A stretch of DNA of 23,809 nucleotides from Syntrophaceae bacterium UBA4059 (GTDB taxonomy: Bacteria > Desulfobacterota > Syntrophia > Syntrophales > Smithellaceae): assembly GCA_002382045.1 (NCBI GenBank), contig DFZJ01000039.1, positions 1-23,809 of the forward strand. The letters run 5' to 3'. Every line of letters begins with the position of its first letter. Positions within the stretch are counted from its first letter, which is position 1. The notes under the pieces were generated by a model. The model did not search any database, had not been told where the DNA came from, and was given only the letters and a program-made list of their open reading frames with translations. The position numbers and the translations under genes were made by a program. Of the stretch, positions 8,020-15,831 are shown piece by piece.

Positions 8020-8700
8020 ATGGTGAAAAAAACTATTTTGTTTTTGGCCGTAATTTTACTTTTTTGTTGTTTATCAGGTTGTGCAAGTATTGTCAGTAAA
8101 TCGAATTGGCCAGTAACAGTGCAAAGTAATCCTGCCGGTGCTGAATGCGTAATTTCTAAAGCCAGCGGTGTTCCATTGCAAATGGGCAAAACTCCAATGA
8201 CCATATCTCTTGACTCTTCAAGAGGATTCTTCTTGCCCGCAAAGTATAACATCAAATGCACGAAAGAAGGGTATCTTGCTGCTTCCTCGGAGTTCTCTGC
8301 TGATTTGAATCCTTGGTATATTGGAAACATTTTTTTCGGCGGATTGATCGGCTGGCTGATTGTAGATCCGGCAACTGGTACCATGTGGAGGCATGATGAG
8401 ACACAGATTCTCAATTTAGCGCCAAGTATCTCAATTGTTAACAAAGATAGTAAGCAAAATTTGATTGTTGAAAAAAACACTAACGACATAACTCCTCAAG
8501 TAAAAAGAAAAGATGCCAAGCCTTCCACCGAATCAAATCAACGTTATAAAGGAATAAAGGCGATTGTATTGGAGAACGGTGATGTGATTATAGGGCAAAT
8601 AATAAGTATGAATACCGAGACAGTAAAAATTCGCACAACAGAGGGGAAAATACTGTCATATTCTTTTATGAAAGAAGTTAAGGCATTTATAAAAGAATGA
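8020..8700 (+). CDS. Lipoprotein with PEGA-like domain
   Basis: A 226-residue exported protein starting at ATG 8020, with AAGGGG at 8008-8013 as ribosome site (an adjacent TTG at 8017 is less likely). The signal peptide VKKTILFLAVILLFCC ends in lipobox LSGC with lipidation at C21. Residues about 30-85 look PEGA-like: a beta-rich segment with SNPAGAECVI, GKTPMTISL and YNIKCTKEGY. A hydrophobic GG-rich stretch follows (GNIFFGGLIGWLIVDPATG, about 107-125). It is shared with a family of envelope lipoproteins I recognise but cannot name. After a charged linker, residues 182-226 form a small predicted beta barrel (ENGDVIIGQIISMNTETVKI) that could be a separate binding domain. Function unknown; the envelope location follows from the lipobox. 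Confidence 0.8.
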   Translation: MVKKTILFLAVILLFCCLSGCASIVSKSNWPVTVQSNPAGAECVISKASGVPLQMGKTPMTISLDSSRGFFLPAKYNIKCTKEGYLAASSEFSADLNPWYIGNIFFGGLIGWLIVDPATGTMWRHDETQILNLAPSISIVNKDSKQNLIVEKNTNDITPQVKRKDAKPSTESNQRYKGIKAIVLENGDVIIGQIISMNTETVKIRTTEGKILSYSFMKEVKAFIKE

Positions 8701-8809
8701 GAAACAAGAATTGGAATAAAATAACTGCTATCGTATTATAAAGCGTAAACGTAATAGATAAGACAGGGATCATTGTCAGCACATAAACAATATGAAGCAG
8801 GAAACGGGA

Positions 8810-9142
8810 ATGACTAATTCTCTCTTAAATATACCTAGGGTTATGTTTCTATTATTATCTGTTTTTACCTTTCTTATGCTTAACAACTGTGCAACTACTC
8901 TTTCTCAGTCAGCAGCAAGAGTCAGAGATATTGATATGAAAATGCCAAGTAATTGCCAATTCCTTGGTGACGTTCGCGGCTCTTCTCTTTGGGGAGGAAG
9001 TCTAGGTTCCTCATTAGGAATAGATAATGCCAAAAATGAAGCGAGAGAAAAGGCTGCTTCAATGGGAGCCACACATATATTTTGGAATAGCACGGTTTGT
9101 GGCAATGTATACGTAAGTGGCAACGCTTTTCTCTGCAAATAA
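8810..9142 (+). CDS. Small lipoprotein, DUF4156-like
   Basis: A 110-residue protein. ATG 8810 is preferred to ATG 8792 because AGGA (8799-8802) lies 7 nt before it and the signal peptide then has normal length. The hydrophobic segment VMFLLLSVFTFLML leads to LNNC, a slightly atypical lipobox with lipidation at C27. The mature part has CQFLGDVRGSS, a Gly/Ser-rich loop, and ARNKA-like KNEAREKAASMGATHIFW, the pattern of DUF4156-type RcsF-like small lipoproteins. The remaining cysteines (C47, plus two near the C-terminus) may form disulfides. It lies 109 bp after another lipoprotein gene on the same strand. Its function is unknown. Confidence 0.7.
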   Translation: MTNSLLNIPRVMFLLLSVFTFLMLNNCATTLSQSAARVRDIDMKMPSNCQFLGDVRGSSLWGGSLGSSLGIDNAKNEAREKAASMGATHIFWNSTVCGNVYVSGNAFLCK

Positions 9143-9177
9143 AAATAATACTACGGCAACAATATACCTTAAAGTTA

Positions 9178-9239
9178 TCATTCCCGCGAAAGCGGGAATC
9201 CTGGGTTAGACTGGATGCCGGATCGGGTCTGGCATGACA
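9178..9239. repeat. REP/MITE-like palindromic element
   Basis: ATTCCCGC-GAAA-GCGGGAAT (9180-9199) is a perfect 8-bp palindrome with a GAAA loop. It is followed by a second imperfect arm, TGCC...GGCA (9216-9234), ending in TGACA. Units of this shape (TCATTCCCGC...GCGGGAATCC...TGACA) are dispersed intergenic repeats in many proteobacterial genomes. It may also act as a bidirectional transcription barrier between the lipoprotein gene and tyrA, which converge here. Confidence 0.65.
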
Positions 9240-9519
9240 TTTTATATATTTAGTCGCCGCATAAATAGTAAAGAAAGTTAATAGAGTATCCATAACTCCA
9301 TAACTTTTTTCGCCCAGTCTCTCCGCCGCTCAGCATAATGGTTTGATAAGTGTACATTTCGAGTGGAAGTCGTTAAATATATAAGCTTAGTATTGCAGCA
9401 ATTTGTAGGTGTAACAAAAGAAAGGGACACAACAACCGGAGGAAACAAAAAACCCCAAACGAACTGGTTATCCTCGACATGGTCATGCCGGGTATCAGCG
9501 AGAGAATTTTAAGACAGTA
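9240..9519. other. Intergenic stretch with a receiver-domain gene scrap
   Basis: Mostly AT-rich noncoding DNA. It holds an 8-bp tandem duplication CCATAACT (9290-9305) and, at about 9456-9515 on the plus strand, a frame reading KTPNELVILDMVMPGIS. This is the phospho-acceptor strand of a response-regulator receiver domain (D in LDMVMP). No start codon or rest of the domain is present, so it looks like the residue of a deleted regulator gene abutting the end of tyrA. No intrinsic terminator for the tyrA side was recognised. Confidence 0.45.
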
Positions 9520-10293
9520 TCAGAACAATTTTTTCGCGGCGGTTTCCATGATGATCTTCAATTCCGCGCCGTTCTCCGCCTTAAGCTTTGCGCGGATATC
9601 CCGGACAACCTGTTCATAGGTTGCAAGCACGTGATCCCGGTCGGGATTCCGGGCAATAATGTCGGCGAAAAGTTCCGGGCTTTCCGTGAATACTTTTTTG
9701 ACAATATCCATTTTAGTTCTAAAAACCGGCGTTGAAAATTGACTGACCTCGGCCAGTGGAATTCCGGTTTCAGCAATCGCCAGGCCCAGCGCAATCGTAT
9801 TGAGATGATTGAGCGCCTGCACAATGGACATCATCCGGTCATGCTCGGCAGGCGTTCGCTCCAGAATCGTATAGCCGGTTTTGGTAAAGATATTTTTAAT
9901 CCAGTCGTACCAGGCATCGCCTCGTCCCCGGGACAAAACAATGTTATGCCCCGCGGCTGACGAAATGGACGGACCGAACAGCGGGTGACAACCGACCACC
10001 TCCGCCTGAGAATGAGCAAGCATCAGCGCCACCGGCTCTTTCTTCAGCGACGTTAAATCCATCAATAACTGACTTTTTCTCAACAGCGGCCCGACCTGTG
10101 CAATCACGCCAGCCGTCGCCGCAATGGGCACGGATACCACGACAACATCGCAAACGTTTGCCGCGTCCTTTGCCGTCATGGCCGTTTTTCTTCCGGTCAC
10201 GCAAACGGCGCAGCCTTCCCCGGCCAGTAGATCGTGAAGCCAGCGCCCCATGCCGTTTGTACCGCCGATAATGCCCACGGAAATATTTTTCAT
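9520..10293 (-). CDS. tyrA: Prephenate dehydrogenase
   Basis: A 257-residue NAD(P)-dependent enzyme converting prephenate to 4-hydroxyphenylpyruvate, the tyrosine branch. The N-terminal Rossmann fold has GIIGGTNGMG (7-16). The active-site motif VVGCHPLFGPS carries H103, equivalent to the catalytic His of TyrA. The helical dimerisation region (HDRMMSIVQALNHLNTIALG, 151-170) follows. ATG 10293 is chosen because it makes the ATGA overlap with the aroC stop and starts directly at the Rossmann strand; a longer in-frame extension has no support. There is no chorismate mutase or ACT domain, so feedback control by Tyr at the enzyme is not evident. Chorismate mutase activity is supplied by pheA in the same operon. 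It is the last gene of the aro operon. Confidence 0.92.
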   Translation of the reverse strand: MKNISVGIIGGTNGMGRWLHDLLAGEGCAVCVTGRKTAMTAKDAANVCDVVVVSVPIAATAGVIAQVGPLLRKSQLLMDLTSLKKEPVALMLAHSQAEVVGCHPLFGPSISSAAGHNIVLSRGRGDAWYDWIKNIFTKTGYTILERTPAEHDRMMSIVQALNHLNTIALGLAIAETGIPLAEVSQFSTPVFRTKMDIVKKVFTESPELFADIIARNPDRDHVLATYEQVVRDIRAKLKAENGAELKIIMETAAKKLF

Positions 10294-11366
10294 CTGCCCG
10301 CCGCCTTCTGACGCAGCCAGTGGTCGGCCAGCGTAAGATGAACCATGGCTTCGCACACCGGCACAATTCGCGGAATAACGCAGATATCGTGCCGCCCCTG
10401 TATTTCAATGGACCGCTTCCTGCCTTCCATGTCGATGGTTTGTTGCGGCAGGGCAATCGACGGAATCGGCTTGCAGTAAACGCGGACAACAATGTCCTGA
10501 CCGGTTGTAATACCTGCCAGGATGCCGCCGGCGGAATTTTTGCTGAAACCTTCCGCATCCATCGGATCATTAATCTCGGAGCCTTTTTTGAAAGCCACCG
10601 CGCAACCCTCGCCTATTTCCACGGCCTTCACCGTTCCAATGCTCATCAGTCCCGCGGCCAAGTCCGCATCCATCTTATCGAACACCGGTTCACCCAAACC
10701 CGCGGGACATCCCCGCACAATAATTTCCACCACACCGCCCAGCGTGTCGCCTTCTGTGCGGACGGCTGCTAGCTTCTCTTCCATAGACGCCGCAGCCAGA
10801 GGATCGGGACAATACAGGGCGCTTCGCAGCACCTTTGCCTTTAAATCGCATTTCTGTTCAACGGCCGCGGGATCAATCTCAATCCCGCCGATACTTCTGG
10901 TGTAAGCGATCACTTCCATGCCGGCGGCGGCAATCAATTTTTGGGCAACGGCTCCCGCAGCAACGCGGGCGGCGGTTTCCCGGCCCGACGCGCGGCCCCC
11001 TCCGCGCCAGTCGCGAATACCATATTTTTTAAAGTAGGTATAATCGCCGTGTCCCGGGCGGAAAACATCTTTCAGGTCATTGTAATTTGATGAACGGGCA
11101 TCGGTATTGCGGATCAAAAGCGCAATCGGCGTGCCGGTCGTTTTTCCTTCAAAGACGCCGGACAGGATTTCCACCTTGTCTTTTTCACTGCGCGATGTTG
11201 AAGCCGCACCGGATGAAGGCTTGCGTCGATCCAGCGCCTGTTGAATATCCTCTTGGGCCAGATCCATTCCGGCCGGACATCCGTCAATCACCGCGCCAAG
11301 CGCCGCACCATGCGACTCTCCCCATGTCGTCACGCGAAACATGCAGCCTGAAGTATTTCCCGCCAT
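10290..11366 (-). CDS. aroC: Chorismate synthase
   Basis: A 358-residue FMN-dependent enzyme making chorismate from EPSP, the seventh and last common step. Signatures: WGESHG (15-20), RPGHGDYTYFKKYG (103-116) with the conserved H106, RASGRETAARVAAGAVA (125-141), and the C-terminal GRHDICVIPRIVPVCEAM. Length is normal. ATG 11366 has AGGAG 5 nt upstream. It lies 11 nt after aroK, and its stop codon overlaps the tyrA start by ATGA, suggesting translational coupling. All known motifs are intact. Confidence 0.97.
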   Translation of the reverse strand: MAGNTSGCMFRVTTWGESHGAALGAVIDGCPAGMDLAQEDIQQALDRRKPSSGAASTSRSEKDKVEILSGVFEGKTTGTPIALLIRNTDARSSNYNDLKDVFRPGHGDYTYFKKYGIRDWRGGGRASGRETAARVAAGAVAQKLIAAAGMEVIAYTRSIGGIEIDPAAVEQKCDLKAKVLRSALYCPDPLAAASMEEKLAAVRTEGDTLGGVVEIIVRGCPAGLGEPVFDKMDADLAAGLMSIGTVKAVEIGEGCAVAFKKGSEINDPMDAEGFSKNSAGGILAGITTGQDIVVRVYCKPIPSIALPQQTIDMEGRKRSIEIQGRHDICVIPRIVPVCEAMVHLTLADHWLRQKAAGR

Positions 11367-11377
11367 ATGCTCTCCTG

Positions 11378-11947
11378 CTAAGATTGTTTTTTATGCTTAT
11401 TTTTCAATTTGTTGATTTCAAATACATGACCCGCTTCCAGCAGGCACTGATAAATGCTGTCCGCCACCTGTACAACACTTTGGTCTTTAGTGTCCACCGT
11501 AAAATCGGCAACCGATTCATAGACAGGCATGCGTTCTTTCAGCACAGCGAGCGTCTCCGCAGCAAGGTTTTCGGAGGTCAGCTTTGGCCGAAGCTGTTCA
11601 TGGCCCGCATCGCGTTCCAGCCGTTCGACCATGTCGGCAAGAGGCGCTTTCAACCACACCAGAACTCCCATTTTTTTTAATAAGTCCCTGTTATGCGAGG
11701 CTAAAATAGCGCCGCCGCCCGTGGCTACAACACAAACCTTCCGCCGGTCAAGAGACGCCACTGCTTCTGTTTCTCTTTCGCGGAATTTTGCCCAGCCTTC
11801 TTGTGCAACGATTTCTTTGATCGGCATGCCCGCCGCTGCCTCAATCAGCCGATCGGTATCCACAAACGGAATTTTGAGTTTTTTGGACAGAAGCAATCCT
11901 ACGGTTGACTTGCCCGTTGCCCGGTAGCCGATCAGAATAACTTTCAT
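11378..11947 (-). CDS. aroK: Shikimate kinase
   Basis: A 189-residue P-loop kinase phosphorylating shikimate at O3. Walker A is GYRATGKST (7-15). Shikimate-site residues are D32 (VDTDRLIE), R56 and R58 (KFRERE) and GGG 77-79 (VATGGGAI). The lid arginine is R120 (QLRPKLTS), and R139 (KERMPVYESVAD) closes the motif set. Slightly longer than usual because of a basic C-terminal tail (KLKNKHKKQS). The start codon overlaps the aroA stop by ATGA. aroC follows after 11 nt. Confidence 0.95.
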   Translation of the reverse strand: MKVILIGYRATGKSTVGLLLSKKLKIPFVDTDRLIEAAAGMPIKEIVAQEGWAKFRERETEAVASLDRRKVCVVATGGGAILASHNRDLLKKMGVLVWLKAPLADMVERLERDAGHEQLRPKLTSENLAAETLAVLKERMPVYESVADFTVDTKDQSVVQVADSIYQCLLEAGHVFEINKLKNKHKKQS

Positions 11948-13200
11948 ATCTTGGCCAGCTCCTTCCAGAAATCAGGGAAGGATTTATCGACACACTTCTT
12001 ATCGGCAATTTCGATACCCGGCGTCATCAGCCCCGCCACGGCAAAACTCATGGCAATCCGGTGGTCGTTATAGGTTTCGATTGCGGCTGCATGAGTCGGC
12101 CCGCCTTCCACCACCAAACCATCCGGCAGTTCGTGAGCGGCAATGCCGATCCGGTTCAGTTCAGCGCACATCGCCGCCAGACGGTTGCTTTCCTTGATTC
12201 TCAAATGCGCAACGTTAACAATCCCTGTCCGGCCTTTGCGGAAAGCCGAGAGAATGCCGACTGTCGGCACCATGTCCGGCATGTCCCCCATATCAAAAGT
12301 CCTATCGCCCGCAGCCAGTTCATCGGGCGCGGAGACTTCGACCCAGGTTTCGCCGCTTATAATCCGGCAGCCGAGTTTTTCCAGGATATCGAGCAATCGG
12401 ATGTCGCCCTGGGCGCTTTTCCTTTTGACGCCGGAAACGCGAATCGTCTTCTTCAAAAGCGCGGCAGCCAGAAAAAAATAAGACGCGCTGGAGGCATCCC
12501 CTTCCACATCGTAGGCGCACCCCGTATAAATGCGTTGCGTACCGACCATGTAGTGACGATTGTCCGAGCAGATAATTTTCGCCCCGAAATCATTCATCAC
12601 ACCGATCGTCAAATCAATATACGGAGCGGAAACAATGTTCCCTTCCAGGGTCAATTCAATCCCCTTGGCGGTATAAGGCCCGCACAGGAGCAGCGCGGAA
12701 ACATATTGGGAGCTTTCAATATCGGCAAGCGTAATCCGGCCGCCTTTGAGGCCGTTGGCTGTCACCTTCACCGGCGGACAATTGTCCTGGCAGGAAATCG
12801 CAACCCCCATGCTTTGCAGCGCCAAAACCAGAGGACCGACCGGCCGCTGGCGCAATCGCTCTTCACCCGTCAGCACATAATCCCCCCGCCCCAGACAGAC
12901 CAGAGCGGTCAGAAAACGCAGCGCCGTTCCGTTATATCCCAGAAATATTTCACGGCATCGATTGGTGATCGCTCCACCCGTGCCGGCAACCTGAAGGCCT
13001 TCGGCAACAGTTTCAATGTGAGCGCCTAATTGTTTTAATCCCCCCATCAAATACCGGGTATCTTCCGCAATCAGCGGACGGCGAATCAGGGAATCTCCTT
13101 CGGCCAGCGCGGCGGCAATCAAGGCCCTTTGCGTTAAACTTTTGGAACCGGGAACTTCAACTGTCCTGACCGGTTCCTTGATGATGATCTCAGACTTCAA
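11944..13200 (-). CDS. aroA: 3-phosphoshikimate 1-carboxyvinyltransferase (EPSP synthase)
   Basis: A 418-residue enzyme condensing shikimate-3-phosphate with PEP. Present are PGSKSLTQRA (17-26; K20, S21, R25), the PEP-site arginine in RLRQRPVGPL (115-124), Q165 (SSQYVSAL), RIKESNRL, and NDHRIAMS. The region equivalent to LGNAGTAMR of E. coli reads LGYNGTALR (87-95): the glycine is kept, but the usual Asn-Ala is Tyr-Asn. The start is TTG (13200-13198), the only codon that gives a normal N-terminus, with GGAG 4 nt upstream. The gene overlaps the end of aroDE by 11 nt and the start of aroK by ATGA, so translation is probably coupled on both sides. Confidence 0.94.
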   Translation of the reverse strand: MKSEIIIKEPVRTVEVPGSKSLTQRALIAAALAEGDSLIRRPLIAEDTRYLMGGLKQLGAHIETVAEGLQVAGTGGAITNRCREIFLGYNGTALRFLTALVCLGRGDYVLTGEERLRQRPVGPLVLALQSMGVAISCQDNCPPVKVTANGLKGGRITLADIESSQYVSALLLCGPYTAKGIELTLEGNIVSAPYIDLTIGVMNDFGAKIICSDNRHYMVGTQRIYTGCAYDVEGDASSASYFFLAAALLKKTIRVSGVKRKSAQGDIRLLDILEKLGCRIISGETWVEVSAPDELAAGDRTFDMGDMPDMVPTVGILSAFRKGRTGIVNVAHLRIKESNRLAAMCAELNRIGIAAHELPDGLVVEGGPTHAAAIETYNDHRIAMSFAVAGLMTPGIEIADKKCVDKSFPDFWKELAKI

Positions 13201-14755
13201 GCTTCTCCAACCTTTCCCGGACGATTTTTTTCATCAGCGCCACAGGGGCTTCCCTTCGCGTCCATAATTTTAATTGTTCCGCGCCCTGATTGATAAACAT
13301 CTCCAGCCCGGAAATAATGCTGCAACCTTCCGCCTCGGCATCGCGAAGCAATTTTGTTTTCAGGGGATTGTAGATCACATCGGCCACAACCTGGTAATGG
13401 GCCAGTACCGCTCGGGCGACCGGTGACTGGTGAATCTGCGGATACATCCCCACGGACGTGGTATTGATCAGCACGGCGGCTTTAATCCGGCCAATGTCCG
13501 AAAGCGGATAAAACGGACAATCAAACCGGCCGGCAAGCGCCCTCCCTTTTTCCACGCTGCGATTCACAATAACCGGCCGCCCGCCTTCTTTAATCACGCC
13601 ATAAACCGCCGCCCGCGCTGTTCCACCCGCGCCGATGATGGCAAAGGTTTTCCCCGCGATGCTGATTTTGTTTTTCAGCGCCTGCATCAACCCCGGCCAA
13701 TCCGTATTGTAACCGGCCAGCCGTCCCCGTTCATTCACAATGGTATTGACGGCGCCCAGAGCGGCGGCATCCGGATCGATCTCATCGAGATATTCCATCA
13801 CCGCCGTCTTAAACGGAATCGTGACGGACGCGCCGCGAATATTCATCCCCCGGATTCCGGCCACCGCCGCGGCTAAATCACTCACGCAAAACGCGCTGTA
13901 ATGCCCGTCGATCTGCATCGCCTCCAGAGCCTTGTTATGCATAAATGGCGACAGGCTGTGCGAGACGGGATTGCCCAGAAGAACAAAGTTGGGCGCGCCG
14001 GGCGGTAAAAACGGCGGCTTAGCCTGGTGTTTATTCTGTTTCTGCAAACGCTGGAATTCCCTCATCACGCTCAGCGTCAACTGGCCGGGCGCCGATTTTT
14101 TGCTGCCCGGCAAAACGGCAAAACCCAGATAACTTCCCCAAAGCGGCGCCATGACACGGCTGATTTTTCCCTCGTCGCCCATGCACATGGCGATGATATC
14201 ACGATGCTGTGCCCTGGCATAAGCAACCAGGCTCAACACTTTCAGGTTGTCCGACATCTTCCGGGCGTAAGGTACGATCTTCACAATATCGGCGCCGGTT
14301 CCGGCGCACGCCTGAAATATTTCTTTTAAGGCTTTAAGTGACGGGGTTTTGGAAATATCATGCCAGGAAACAATCAACCGGGTGAGGCTTTTTTGCCTGC
14401 GGCAAAAAGATTGCAGTTGTTTAATCGCCTTATCCCCGCAGGCCAATTCAATATCAACAAAGTCCGCACCGAGCTCTATGGCCCGCTTCAGCAGATTCAT
14501 TTTGGCTGTTTTGGTCCGCTCTTTGCGCACGACCTGATCCGTCGACGGCGGCAAGAGGGATTCTTCTTTTCTGCGGCAGGTGACAATGATTTTGAGACGA
14601 GTAGACAGGCCGCGGGCGGCGGCCATCAATTGCGCCAGGTCGCCGTCGGCCATCAAATCCATGCGCAACTCGATGGCATCCGCCGCCAGGGCGCATCTTT
14701 CAACCGTCCGAAGCGCTTCCCGTCCCGACGCATCCATGATGGGTATGCAAATCAT
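13190..14755 (-). CDS. aroDE: Fused 3-dehydroquinate dehydratase / shikimate dehydrogenase
   Basis: A 521-residue bifunctional protein. Residues 1-235 form a type I dehydroquinase: ELRMDL (29-34), catalytic H132 (VSWHDISKTPS) and Schiff-base K159 (DIVKIVPYA). Residues 255-521 form shikimate dehydrogenase: GNPVSHSLSPFMHN (261-274), K316 (VTIPFK), D352 (NTDWPGL), Rossmann GAGGTARAA (375-383) and the C-terminal NQGAEQLKLW. A short basic linker (QKQNKHQAKPP) joins them. This is the same domain order as plant and chlamydial fusions. It catalyses dehydroquinate to dehydroshikimate to shikimate. The ATG overlaps the pheA stop by ATGA; the 3' end overlaps aroA by 11 nt. There is no separate aroD, aroQ or aroE in the window. 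Confidence 0.95.
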   Translation of the reverse strand: MICIPIMDASGREALRTVERCALAADAIELRMDLMADGDLAQLMAAARGLSTRLKIIVTCRRKEESLLPPSTDQVVRKERTKTAKMNLLKRAIELGADFVDIELACGDKAIKQLQSFCRRQKSLTRLIVSWHDISKTPSLKALKEIFQACAGTGADIVKIVPYARKMSDNLKVLSLVAYARAQHRDIIAMCMGDEGKISRVMAPLWGSYLGFAVLPGSKKSAPGQLTLSVMREFQRLQKQNKHQAKPPFLPPGAPNFVLLGNPVSHSLSPFMHNKALEAMQIDGHYSAFCVSDLAAAVAGIRGMNIRGASVTIPFKTAVMEYLDEIDPDAAALGAVNTIVNERGRLAGYNTDWPGLMQALKNKISIAGKTFAIIGAGGTARAAVYGVIKEGGRPVIVNRSVEKGRALAGRFDCPFYPLSDIGRIKAAVLINTTSVGMYPQIHQSPVARAVLAHYQVVADVIYNPLKTKLLRDAEAEGCSIISGLEMFINQGAEQLKLWTRREAPVALMKKIVRERLEKLEV

Positions 14756-15831
14756 AATCCATCCTTGGCCCGGGGATACGATCCCAGTATCTTCAAATAA
14801 ATCGTTTTATCTTTTAATTCCTTCAAACAGGCTTTAATCTCTTTGTCCCGGATGTGCCCGATCATATCCACGAAGAAGAGATACTCCCATATTCTTTCTT
14901 TCACGGGATGCGATTCAATCTTGGCCAGATTGATTTTTCGTTTGGCGAAGGAAGCCAGCGCGCTGTGCAGTGATCCCGGAGAATCCGGCGTGGCAAAAAT
15001 AATCGACGTTTTATCATCGCCCGTGGGCGTCCCTTCTCCATGGCCGATCACCAGAAACCTTGTGGTATTGGAGGGATTATCTTCAATGCCTTCCGCCAGC
15101 ATGTTCAGCCCATAAGTTGACGCCGCAAGCGCGCTCCCGATCGCCGCGGCCGTCTTTTTTCCGCGCACCATCTGCGCGGCCGCCGCCGTGCTTTCCATCT
15201 CGCCTAACACAGCGTTGGGCAGATTGGCGCGAAGCCACGCCTGGCACTGCGCCAATCCCTGCGGGTGCGAGTATACATTTTTGATGCCTTTCAGACTTTT
15301 AGCCGATGAAATCAGGCATTGACTGATCCTAAGATACATCTCGGCCTGAATTTTCAGGGGCGTCAGAATCAACCGGTCCAGCGTTACATTGACCGACCCT
15401 TCCAGCGAGTTTTCCACCGGCACAACGCCCCATTCCACGGCGCCTTTCTCCACTTCGTCAAACACGCGGGATATTCCCGGCTGAGGCCAAAAACGACTGG
15501 ACATGCCAAAATGCAGACGCGCCGCCAGATGGGAAAAAGACGCCTCCGGTCCCAGAAAAGCAATGTTCATAGGCTTTTGCAGATCACGTGATGCGGAAAT
15601 GATCTCCCGGAAAATCGACGTCACCTGACGGTCCGACAAGGGCCCGCAGTTGAGATCGTGCAAATAATTCATCACGCGGGCTTCCTGCGCCGGATTGTAA
15701 ACTTCAAGGCCGGTCTGCCCCTTCACCTTCCCGATCTGAACGGATATCTGCGAACGCTCATTGAGCAGCCGGATAATGTACCGGTCTTTCTTTCTCATCA
15801 CGTTTCTCAGTTCATCCAAAGATGGCTTCAT
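14752..15831 (-). CDS. pheA: Bifunctional chorismate mutase / prephenate dehydratase
   Basis: A 359-residue P-protein. An AroQ-type chorismate mutase covers 1-85 (LDELRNVMRKKDRYIIRLLN, R82 region ISASRDLQ). Prephenate dehydratase covers 88-265 (FLGPEASFSHLAA, VPVENSLEGSVN, and the TTRF motif at 256-259 needed for catalysis). A C-terminal ACT domain covers 275-350 (PGSLHSALASF). In the ACT domain the canonical ESRP phenylalanine-binding motif reads ESHP (306-309), so feedback inhibition by Phe may differ. The product feeds phenylpyruvate formation; its mutase also supplies prephenate to TyrA. It overlaps both aroB and aroDE by ATGA. Confidence 0.96.
   Translation of the reverse strand: MKPSLDELRNVMRKKDRYIIRLLNERSQISVQIGKVKGQTGLEVYNPAQEARVMNYLHDLNCGPLSDRQVTSIFREIISASRDLQKPMNIAFLGPEASFSHLAARLHFGMSSRFWPQPGISRVFDEVEKGAVEWGVVPVENSLEGSVNVTLDRLILTPLKIQAEMYLRISQCLISSAKSLKGIKNVYSHPQGLAQCQAWLRANLPNAVLGEMESTAAAAQMVRGKKTAAAIGSALAASTYGLNMLAEGIEDNPSNTTRFLVIGHGEGTPTGDDKTSIIFATPDSPGSLHSALASFAKRKINLAKIESHPVKERIWEYLFFVDMIGHIRDKEIKACLKELKDKTIYLKILGSYPRAKDGL

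Noticed and set aside
9944..10570. A 208-codon minus-strand frame across the aroC/tyrA junction
   Set aside because: It is a third-frame reading of two well-supported genes on the same strand, very Arg-rich and without motifs.
12061..13029. A 322-codon plus-strand open frame opposite aroA
   Set aside because: Composition is an antisense shadow (rich in Arg, Gln, Asn, His and Pro), no family motif, and aroA on the other strand is certain.
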